Positions 31,612 to 40,710 of a DNA stretch of 64,000 nucleotides are shown one piece after another. The stretch comes from Lucinisca nassula. Taxonomy: Eukaryota; Mollusca; Bivalvia; Lucinida; Lucinidae. The position numbers and the translations under genes were made by a program. The DNA is taken from NCBI GenBank assembly GCA_963580285.1, contig OY757010.1, positions 63,324,406-63,388,405 of the forward strand, read 5' to 3'. The notes under the pieces were generated by a model, which saw only the letters and a program-made list of their open reading frames with translations, had not been told where the DNA came from and ran no database searches. Each line of letters begins with the position of its first letter. Position 1 is the stretch's first letter.

Positions 31612-31726
31612 AATTTTCCTTCCCGCCCACAGGGGCTTGGATAACTAGATAGGGCTGCATGGTGTTTTCGCGTAGAGCTGAAGCCGACCGAACTTGAGTA
31701 ATGGTAAACGGCTTAGAATGTATACA
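31612..31726 (+). mobile_element. SINE-C, 5' half
   Basis: CCCGCCCACAGGGGCTTGGA to GAGTAATGGTAAACGGCTTA. Separated from its 3' half by the Hp-A at 31,727-31,998. Confidence 0.75.
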
Positions 31727-31998
31727 TCACGAAAACACGCCTATATAAATTTGACCCCATTCAACCCCACTTTTAAATAGCAAAATTGGGGTTGTTGCGT
31801 TATACATTATTTTCCCTATTGCTGCTCAAAACATAGATTGTGGGTACTTGTTAGAACCGCCTCGTTGTAACGGGTCTAACGAGTATCCATAATCTATGTT
31901 TTGAGCAGTAATAAGAAAAATATCGAAATTTTTCATCTAAAAACATTCATTTTTTTTGTGGTAAAATTTACAGTGTATAGGCGTGTTTTCGTAATGAG
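31727..31998 (-). mobile_element. Hp-A MITE inserted in a SINE-C
   Basis: CATCACGAAAACACGCCTAT to ATAGGCGTGTTTTCGTAATG. Both arms and the core palindrome (about 31,838-31,900) are present. SINE-C sequence continues on both sides, which proves insertion. No target duplication is evident. Confidence 0.9.
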
Positions 31999-32145
31999 CC
32001 TGCCCTAGAAAAGTGATGCGAGTCGCACCGCTCATTAAGCATTATATAGTGGTTTCATTTGGCGGTTGGACTTAGAAGCTATGTCATTTCATAAAACATA
32101 AAAAATGTCGGGTAAGCGTTCCACGATTTCGAAGCAACATATACA
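31999..32145 (+). mobile_element. SINE-C, 3' half
   Basis: AGCCTGCCCTAGAAAAGTGA through the ATGTCGGGTAAGCGTTCC block. It ends near GAAGCAACATATACAACC, where an Hp-B-like GTCTTGGAGCAGAAATATGA fragment follows. Confidence 0.7.
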
Positions 32146-32200
32146 ACCTCTCTGTCTTGGAGCAGAAATATGAAAAAATAATGTATATTCTCGTATTTAG

Positions 32201-32464
32201 TCAATTTTCCCGGACCATACATACCAAGGTGTATATGCCCGAAGTGCCAAAGCACCAGTTTCTAGAGCTGAATTGCAAACATTTACGATTCAAGTTTGAT
32301 GCAAATCTGCCAATAATGATTTTCCCCATATTTCGTTCAATTGCTGAAAGAACAATGCTTTTATTTCTCAGTCTCTCGTTGTCAAACGCGCGACTAAATT
32401 CTACTGCAAGAACTAATGCATTTTCTGACCTATAAATCCATGCAGACGACATTTTGATATCCAT
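32201..32464 (-). pseudogene. Unidentified 87-codon ORF
   Basis: It reads MDIKMSSAWIYRSENALVLA, then AVEFSRAFDNERLRNKS and GKIIIGRFASNLNRKC. The amino-acid composition is protein-like (mixed charge, no repeats), unlike most small ORFs in this window. No family is recognised. It ends against repeat sequence, so it may be an exon of a mobile-element gene. Function unknown. Confidence 0.35.
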
Positions 32465-32509
32465 ATCTTTGCAAACTGACGAACATTCATATCAACCTTT
32501 TGCAATGGA

Positions 32510-34260
32510 AAGTAGAAGTAAAACAAAGAACAGGAATCGATACAATTAACTTATTCCACCCATCAAAGACACCAAAGGGAAAGAAACACAAACATGAAGC
32601 GACCAGACCATAATGGAAACCTAAACAAAGGAAGGTCATAAGGACAGTTACATTCCCACAAAATGGCCAAATGGTCATCCAAAATAAAAAGACACAAGTG
32701 ATACTCACAGTAAGAAACAAACAACAATAATATAAATAAACCGCAACAGAAGAACCGCCTTGGAACGGTCAGTGGAAAGAATTCCACTGGGGGGGGGGGG
32801 GGGGGCTTAAATCGATTTTACATGGCCATAATCCTCGCCCTTACTTCTGTCGCGTATACACTAATTTTGTTTAGTCCGCGTGAAGGCTTCCTAACTTATC
32901 AGTGTAACATCTCTGAGAAGATACAAATCAAAAAACTACAGAGATGAAACAAATTTGAGGACTCGACAGCATACAACAACAGAATTGCTGGAGCAAAAGA
33001 AAACCAACAGTTAGACTCCGAGGGGCCGACCAAAGACAGAGCATCGGGCGCCAACCAACATAAAGAATACTAAAATAAAATAAAATTCCATTTATGTTTT
33101 TACGTTGGAACCGTCATATAATCTTAAGCCCGATCCATCGGTGTGCAATCAAAGAGGGAAGCAAAGTTGCCAACCATGATTGGGTTAACCACCATGCATG
33201 CAGTCTGTTTTATAACATTTATGTTGTACCAAATCTTTATATATCGACGAACGATTTTACGAAATTGGGTACTTAATAAAGTCATGTAACTCGAAATTCA
33301 TGTTTAGTCGTAGTCCGCTTTTGTTTAATAATGTTTTCATCTTATCACTGAGAATCGCTATTTTTCTAAATTTATATAGTAAGTCACCATAGAATTCGGG
33401 TTCCGATAGGCCTTGTTGCAGAAGTGTTTTAAGTCCAACATTGAATTTTGAAACCAAATCAGAATGACGTCTATAAAACTTAGAAAAGGCTTTACGTAGT
33501 TTATGATACCGATACCTTGATTAAGAAGTTTAGCGGTTAATAATTTATTAATAGTGTTGAAGTCGGATACATGACTAGACACTCTAGCGAATCGAATTAA
33601 CTGCGAAATATAAACCCCGTACGATGTCGCACGAGGAACATCACCGTCCAAAAAAGGAAAATTAACAATCTCGAAATCAAAACCATCACGTTTATCATAA
33701 ATTTTGCAAGAAACAAATCCATCTACAATAGATAAATGTAAATCCAAAAAGGGGGACTCGGTATCAGAGGAATTTGCCTTGTTTAACTGAAGTTCTAGGG
33801 GATAAATCTGACTGATCAAACCATCAAAGTAAGTATTATCAATATTAAATAAATCATCTAAATATCTTGAAGTAGAACTAAAAGCTTCAATAATTTCAGA
33901 TTGGTTGTCAATGGAAAGCGACAACATGAATAAAAATAAAAAATGAAGTCTCTTTCATAGCAGTACAAGAACAGATCAGCCACAAGAGGTGCGCAATGTG
34001 TACCCATCGAAATACGCACAGTTTGTCTTAATGACTTAGTACCGAATCTAATATAAATATTGTCAAGTAGAAAGGTGAGGGCATCACACACTATCTGACA
34101 TGACCAAAGTGTATAATTCTTATGCTCTTTAGAAGTGAAAACTGCATTTCTGACATTACATGCAAGGTAGAGAGAATCTTCTTTGTGAAAAGCCCATTCA
34201 ATTTAATCATTAAGCTTTTCGTTTATAAGATTATGAGGAAGTGTAGTGTAAAGAGTGGAA
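32510..34260 (-). mobile_element. PLE copy A with most of the RT
   Basis: The 3' tail is 32,510-33,120, with a G run of about 17 near 32,790. The RT region extends to about 34,260. It contains an extra 79 bp (33,283-33,361) absent from the 54 kb copy, and a 17 bp insert near 33,930 (TTTTTATTTTTATTCAT) that shifts the frame. Head-to-head with copy B. Confidence 0.85.
33257..34250 (-). pseudogene. Penelope-like reverse transcriptase, copy A, frameshifted
   Basis: Open parts are 33,858-34,091, 33,358-33,927 (189 codons) and 33,257-33,457. Motifs in order: HKNYTLWSCQIVCDALTF, TVRISMGTHCAPLVADLFLY (usual IPMGTNCAPL), CYERDF, then after the frameshift SRYLDDLFNIDN with the catalytic YLDD, SPFLDLHLS, and YKFRKI. 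The YLDD box and the IPMGTNCAPL motif fit Penelope-like or closely related RTs. No GIY-YIG endonuclease is seen, so the class assignment is tentative. Confidence 0.7.
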
Positions 34261-34700
34261 AAAATCGTAAGTAGACAGACTGGATTTTGCACAGAGAAGA
34301 TTCTCTCTATCTTGCATGTAATACCAGAAATGTATTTTTCACTTCTAAAGAGCATAAGAATTATACACTTTGGTCATGTCACACACTTTCTGACATGACC
34401 AAAGTGTATAATTCTTATGCTCTTTAGAAGTGAAAAATGCATTTCTGACATTACATGCAAGGTAGAGAGAATCTTCTCTGTGAAAAGCCCATTCAATTAA
34501 ATCATTAAGCTTTTCTTGTATAAGATTATGAGGAAGTGTAGTGTAAAGAGTGGAATATCGTAAGTAGACAGACTGGACTTTTCACAGAGAAGATTCTCTC
34601 TATCTTGCATGTAATACCAGAAATGCATTTTTCACTTCTAACGAGCATAAGAATTATACACTTTGGTCATGTCAGAAAGTGTGTAATGCCCCCACCTTTC
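34085..34700. repeat. Four alternating inverted PLE segments
   Basis: The text TTCTTATGCTCTTTAGAAGT ... GCAAGGTAGAGAGAATCTTC occurs at about 34,110-34,185 and 34,405-34,475 in minus orientation. Its inverse occurs at about 34,295-34,375 and 34,585-34,675 in plus orientation. ACACTTTGGTCATGTC next to GACATGACCAAAGTG near 34,365-34,410 makes a tight palindrome. Confidence 0.85.
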
Positions 34701-35655
34701 TACTTGACAATATTTATATTAGATTCGGTACTAAGTTATTTAGACAAATTGTGGATATTCCGATGGGTACGAATTGCGCACCTCTTGTGGCTGATCTGTT
34801 CTTGTATTGTTATGAAAGAGACTTCATGTTGTCGCTTTCCATTGATAAACAATCTGAAATTATTGATTGCACACCGGTGGGTCGGGCTTAAGATTATATG
34901 ACGGTTCCAGCGTTAAAGCATAAATGGAATTTTATCTTATTTTAGTATTCTTTATGTTGGTTGGCGCCCGGTGCTCCGTCTTTGGTCGGGCCCCTCGGAG
35001 TCTAACTGTTGGTTTTCTTTGGCTCCAGCAATTCTGTTGTTGTATGCTGTCGAGTCCTCAACCTTGTTTCATCTATGTAGTTTTTTTATTTGTATGTTCG
35101 CGGAGATGTTACACTGATGAGTTAGGAAGTCATATGGCCATTTTGCGGGAAAGTAACTGTCCTTATGGCCTTCCTTTGTTTAGGTTTCCATTATGGTCTG
35201 GTCGCTTAATGTTTGTATTTCTTTCCCTTTGGTGTCTTTTATGGGTGGAGTAAGTTAATTGTATCAATTCCTGATCTTTGTTTTATTTCTACTTTTCATG
35301 CGGACTAAACAAAATTAGTGTATACCGCGACAGAGGTAAGGGCGAGGATTATGGCCATGTAAAATCGATTTAAGCCCCCAGTGGAATTCTTTCCACTGAC
35401 CGTTTCAAGGCGGTTCTTCTGTTGCGGTTTATTTGTGTTGTTGTTTGTTACTACTTACTGTGTGTATCACTTGTGTCTTTTTATTTTGGATGGCCATTTT
35501 GTGGGAAAGTAACTATCCTTATGGCCATCCTTTGTTTAGGTTTCCATTATGGTCTGGTCGCTTCATGTTTGTATTTCTTTCCCTTTGGTGTCTTTGATGG
35601 GTGGAGTAAGTTAATTGTATCGATTCCTGATTTTTGTTTTACTTCTACTTTGAAG
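34570..35655 (+). mobile_element. PLE copy B, internally deleted, with nested tail
   Basis: The RT N-side (to about 34,864) is joined directly to the RT C-terminus GCACACCGGTGGGTC, then the tail. A short second PLE 3' end (35,133-35,298) sits inside the tail between GTTAGGAAG and CATGCGGACT. Confidence 0.85.
34679..34891 (+). pseudogene. PLE RT, copy B fragment
   Basis: The 70-codon frame reads FLLDNIYIRFGTKLFRQIV, DIPMGTNCAPLVADLFLYCY and ERDFMLSLSIDKQSEII, and then jumps to DCTPVG, the extreme C-terminus. Relative to the 54 kb copy, about 690 bp including the YLDD box is deleted, with short ATTG microhomology at the junction. Confidence 0.8.
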
Positions 35656-35900
35656 CACGAAAACGTCTGGATTTCAATGATTTTAAAACCTCATTCGAAT
35701 TTTTTTTGACCAAAACAGACTTCTTCCTGATCTTTCAAAGACTTTATCACAATATTTAATCACATGCGTTTTAATAGTAGTAAGACAGGAAGTTATTAAT
35801 TTTGAAAGTTCAGTGGTAGTGCAAGAGCTAGAATTTGCAATAAACCGTGTTTTGTAAGGTCTTTTATGAAGTTTTGTAACCAGTATAGAGCCCGTTTTAC
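35655..35900 (-). pseudogene. PLE RT N-terminal fragment
   Basis: The minus frame at 35,683-35,913 includes TKLHKRPYKTRFIANSSSCT and TTELSKLITSCLTTIKTHVI, then KVFERSGRSLFWS. Past an A-run frameshift it continues as EVLKSLKSRRFRAS. The same text occurs in the 53.46 kb copy, so it is the N-terminal RT part of the same family. It meets copy B tail at 35,655. Confidence 0.75.
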
Positions 35901-36517
35901 TGCCTTTTAACAAGATTGAACTTGTATTTTATTATCGCTGTAAATCTTTACGCTCCTATTGCATAGAACATAGAAAAGCTTTATTACTTTTAACACTTTC
36001 TGCTGACGCCAATTTCTGACATGTGGAGCTCTGATGCATTTCTGCATGGTTCGATGTGCATATACTTCCGTGCATTCAACTAAGGTGCCCGCACAGAGGG
36101 CTGCATAACCGCTATACACCTTGCCTGAGACATCACTGAACAGCTCAACATCACAGTTCCCAGTTTCAGAAATAAAGTTGCCATCGGCATAAACAGATCT
36201 AGCATTCATATTCTCTCTCAATAAGTCCAACTCCTCAACAACATTCTGACTCGTATAAAGGAGTTCCAGCCTACCCTAGAAACATTGCATAAATATAAGC
36301 ATCTTGTCCTCAAACAGACTAGGCTTCCGACAATATTCTGCAAAGACATAATCTGTCCCACTATGGATGCTAAAAATTTAACAGCAATAATCTGAACTTT
36401 CTCTGACCTGATCTGGAAAAATATGTATCTATGGCATTCTCGAGCCGTGTTATTCTCTCCTAGGTGACTTTTTTTCTTGTTTTTTTTTTTTTCAAAAGAA
36501 TTCCTACCATCTGGCAT
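35893..36517 (-). pseudogene. DIRS-like retroelement fragment with RNase H-type region
   Basis: 36,218-36,517 carries IVGQIMSLQNIVGSLVCLRT. 35,907-36,230 carries NCDVELFSDVSGKVYSGYAA, GTLVECTEVY and VKIYSDNKIQVQS. The FSDxS...GYA and IYSDNK pair is an RNase H signature of DIRS/Ngaro-type and some other RT elements. Stops and one frameshift at about 36,225 are present. It may belong with the tyrosine recombinase family at 56 kb (inference). Confidence 0.65.
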
Positions 36518-37149
36518 TTTGCCTGGGATCCCAGTTACATTTGACTTCCGAAAACTAAAATCCTAGCTTGATCAGAATACTTTGTACATGTGTAGAGGTC
36601 TTTTTAAAACTTAAAGCAGCCTCTTCCCCCAGGTATTAGACTCCCTGCCTTGCTCAATTCCAACAGGGCACGTTTCTGCTGTGGTCTGTGTGCCCACTGG
36701 GAAGGGCTAAAGGAAGTACCAACCGTTTGCCGTGGGTGGCGTCCTGTAAGCCGGAAGAAGGGATCCTGGAGAATGAGGGTTACCTGAGGTTGCGGTGCTT
36801 CAGGTACCCAACACGGCTCTTTGGCCTGGCTTTTCGGTGTAGACGGGTGGCCGTGCGGTCCGGCACGGTCAATCGGCTGTTCGCGCCAAGCCTAAGAGAT
36901 ACCGCTTTGCTTTCTTTTCCATTCTTTTGTATCTTCTCTGATACCAACCGTGTGCCCATTTACCTTCACCTTTCTGTCTTTTTATCTCTAGAAGGCAGTG
37001 GCCAAACGGACCAATCGTGTAGGCATTCTGCCAGTATATCTCACGTGTATCTCTAACACCTCGGATAACCACTCCATTATGGTGTTCCCTTGTATGGCTC
37101 CAAGGAGGGCCGAGGGCACTTTGGACGAAACTCTGATATATTCCTCATG
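36518..37149. other. Unassigned, GC-richer segment
   Basis: 36,690-36,900 is GC-rich and has a 122-codon plus ORF (36,688-37,056) without a recognisable motif. CTTTCTTTTCCATTC and TTTCTGTCTTTTTATCTC are pyrimidine-rich. It could be a truncated LINE 5' region, but I cannot support a family. Confidence 0.35.
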
Positions 37150-39935
37150 GGACAAAAACAAGAGGACCAAGATGGTTCTGTATCGCTAACCTGAGCTAAC
37201 AGATTCAAAGTTTCAGGAAGTGCCAACCTTTACTGAAGGATTTATTGGAGGACAAGGTGATGACATGGTAAGCATTTTCTGCAATCAAGTAGAATGTAAC
37301 TCGTTCATAAATCAGCTGACCTCACCGGTTTTCAAACTCATTCAAGCTTTTATTCCTGACTTGCTTATATGTAACTTTCAAGAAGATTCGATATAAACTG
37401 AAGGGGCTATGGAAATGACAAGGTCAAATATAAGCAATTAACTGCTGCAATTAAAGGGATGTTACTCTATGATAAATAGGCAAACCTCACGAGCTTTCAA
37501 ACTCCTCCGAGCGTTTCTGCCTGACTTACTTGTTTGTAAGTTTCATGAAGATCCGATCAAAACTGAAGGGGCAGCAGTGATGACAAGGTCGAAAATAGGC
37601 ATTTTCAGCTAAACTGGGGACATAATTCCATAATTAATTAGTTTATAGTTTATTCTTATTTATTTTAGTTCGATTGCGATGAAAGGTTCAAGCTTATTAA
37701 GTCGTCCTCGAACACTCATTCCGGATGTTTTCACGCGCGCGCGAGAGAGAGGCAGTGTCTTTTACACCACTGCTACGCATTTACACCTGGGTGGAGTGGG
37801 GAGTGGGGCAGTGTCATTACGTGTCTTGCCCAAGGACACACCTCGATACCGGTGGCCGGATTCGAACGCACAACCTCTCGATCATAAGTCGAACGCGTTA
37901 ACCACTGCGCTATTAATTGACTGGCATTGCTAGTTTTCAAACTTGTCTGAGCTTTTATCTCTAACTTACTAACATATAAATTTCAAGAAGATCCGATGAA
38001 AACTGAGGGACTTAAGATAAAAAATAGAGGCATTTTCTGCAATTCAAGGGATGTCACTCTATGATAAATAGGCTGACCTCATCAGTTCACGAACTCAACC
38101 ATTTTATCCCTGACTTACTAACATGTAAGTTTCAAGAAGTTACAATAAAATTGAAGGAGCTGTCAAAAATAGGTATTTTCTGTAATTAAGGGTGACAAAC
38201 CTCTCCGAAATATAGGCTTATCTCACCAATTGTTAAATTCTGCCGAGGTTTTATCCCTTACTTACTTACAGTAAGTTTCAAGACGATCCTATGAAAACTG
38301 AAGGGGGGCTATGGTGATGACAAGGTCATAAATAGGCATTTCAGCAGTAAAGGGATTGTACTTTTATGATAAATAAGCCAACTCATCAGTTTTCGAACTC
38401 ATCCAAGCTTTTATCCCTGACTTACTTGTTTGTAAGTTTCATGAAGATCCGATCAACACTGAAGGGGCTATGGTGATGACAAGGTCAAAACTAAGCATTT
38501 TCAGCAAAGTGGTGGACATAACTCATAACCGACATCGCTAATTTTCGAACTTATCCAAGCTATTTACCCTAACTTATTTGTATGTAAGTTTCAGAAAGAT
38601 CCGATCAAAACTGAAGGGGCTCGTTGATGACATGGTCAAAAATGGGCCGACTTGGCATGTTTTCGAACTCATCCAAGTTTTTATCCCCAGCCACATTACA
38701 TATACGTTTCAGAAAGATCCGATCAAAACTGAAGGGGCTACGGTGATGAAAAGGTCAAAAATAGACATTTTCAGAAATCAAATGGACGTAATTCTATGAT
38801 AAATGGGTTGACTTGGCCAGTTCTCGAACTCATCCGAGTTTTTATCTCAAGCCAACTAACGTATAAGTTTCAGAAAGATCCGATCAAAACTGAAGGGGCT
38901 ACGTTGATGACAAGGTCAAAAATTGGCATTTTCGGCAATCAAGGGCACACACCTCTATGATATATGTGCCGACTTGGCCGCTATTCGAACTCATATGTTT
39001 TATTCTCAGCCACCTTACATATAAGTTTCAGAAAGATCCGATCAAAACTGAAGGGGCTACGGTGAGGACAAGGTTAAAATTTGGCATTTTCAGCAATCAA
39101 AGGCTCTATGATAAAGGTGCAGACTTGGCCTGTTTTCGAACTCATTCTAGGTTTAATTCAAAGCCAACTTACGTATAAGTTTCAGAAAGATCCAATCAAA
39201 ACTAAAGGGGCTACGGTGATGACAAGGTCAAAAATAGACATTTACAGCAATCAAAGGGACATAACTCTGTGATAAATGGGCCGACTTGACCGATTTTCGA
39301 AATCATCCGAGATTTTATCCTCAGCCACCTTACATATAAGTTTCAGAAATATCCGATCAAAACTGAAGGGGCTACGTTGATGACAAGGTAAAGAATCATC
39401 ATTTTCAGCAATCCAAGGGACATAACTCTATGGTAAATGGGCCGACTTGGCTGGTTTTCGAATTCATCCGAGGTTTTATTCCCAGCCACCTTACAGATAC
39501 GTTTCAGAAAGATCCGATCAAAACTGAACGGGCTACGGTGATGACAAGGTCAAAAATCGGCATTTTCAGCAATTAAAGGGACGTAACTCTATGTTAAATG
39601 GGCCAATCTGGATGGTTTTCGAACTCATCCGAGATTTTATCCCAGCCACCTTACATAAAGGTTCAGAAAGGTCCGATCAAAACTGAAGGCGCTACGGTGA
39701 TGACAAGCATTTCCCATTGTAAGTCTATGGGACCTTGTGGTTGCCATAGCAACCAAATTTTCGCGCGATTTCGATAAAAGTTTATGTCATTAATGCCCAC
39801 CAGAGACATGCTACATATGAGAAATGATTGAGATCAGCCTGCAGGCTGCAGAGATATAGCTGCTCAAAAGTGCGGACGGACGACCCACTTTACTATAAGC
39901 TCCCCTGGAGCCTTCGGCCCAGGTGAGCTAAAAAA
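37150..39935. repeat. Pearl-like tandem array, unit about 155 bp, with both flanks
   Basis: The left flank is AAACAAGAGGACCAAGATGG plus CTGTATCGCTAACCTGAGC. About 16 units carry CGAACTCATCCGAG-TTTTAT, AAGTTTCAGAAAGATCCGAT, AAAACTGAAGGGGCTACGGT and GATGACAAGGTCAAAAATAG. The right flank ends GCTCCCCTGGAGCCTTCGGC then CCAGGTGAGCTAAAAA. The layout of flank, 150 bp repeats and flank recalls bivalve pearl/CvA elements. A SINE interrupts the array at 37,640-37,915. Confidence 0.8.
37640..37915 (-). mobile_element. tRNA-headed SINE (SINE-F) in the array
   Basis: In minus orientation: GCGCAGTGGTTAACGCGTTC (A box region), GTGCGTTCGAATCCGGCCAC (B box region), then GTCCTTGGGCAAGACACGTA, a motif common to several metazoan SINEs, and a TTTATTCTTATTTATTTTAG tail side. 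A short ATTAATT repeat flanks it. Confidence 0.75.
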
Positions 39936-40195
39936 CTAACCGCAACACAACCAAACGTAAAAAAATATGTCTGAATCCGCTGAACCCAGTCAGCAGTCTG
40001 CAGCACCAAAGCCATACAATTCTTCGCACTTCTTGTTAGTGACATCACTTGAAGACACACGCACTGATTCGAGTTTATCTCCTTTCGTTATCGAAAAAAT
40101 ATTGTTTCTTTACCAAGACACCCCAAAAGCATAAATAACTCAAATCCGGTGATCTTCTCTTTGAAGTCGAGAGAGAGAACAGCAAGTTATAAAAA
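39936..40195. other. No feature seen
   Basis: Spacer between the array and a PLE tail. Confidence 0.35.
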
Positions 40196-40692
40196 ATAGA
40201 AGTCGAGGCAATGATCAGGAATCGATACAATTTACCTCCCATCAGAGACACCAAAGGGAAAGAAACACAAACATGAAGCAACGGACTCCAACTGAAACAC
40301 CAACAGCGGAAAGCCAAAAGGACAGTTACGTTCCCACAAATGGCCAAAAGGCTATCCAAAATAAAATAATATAAGCGACACAAACACCCAAAAACAAACC
40401 ATAACAAAAATAAACCGCGTCAGAACAACCGCCTTGGAACGGTCAGCGGAAACGAATTCCACTTGGGGAGCTTAAATCGATTTTACGTGGCCCAATCCTC
40501 GCCCTTACTTCCGTCGCGATTAAGACAAATAATTTGTTCAGTCCGCATGAAGGCCTCCTAACTCATCAGTGCAACATCTCCGTGAACACAAAAATCAAAC
40601 AACCACAGAGATGAAACAACGGTGAGGACTCGACAGCAAGAAACAACAGAAATGCGGGAGCAAAAGAAAACCAAAAGATAGACTCCAAGTTA
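40196..40692 (-). mobile_element. PLE 3' tail
   Basis: AATAGAAGTCGAGGCAATGA to ATAGACTCCAAGT. It breaks off in the ACTCCGATGGGCCC block, close to the poly(A) end of the following LINE. Confidence 0.85.
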
Positions 40693-40710
40693 GGCCTGCT
40701 CAACACCAAA

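Noticed and set aside
36688..37056. 122-codon plus ORF as a host gene
   Set aside because: No domain. Overlapping ORFs lie on the other strand, and the GC-rich composition alone explains the open frame.
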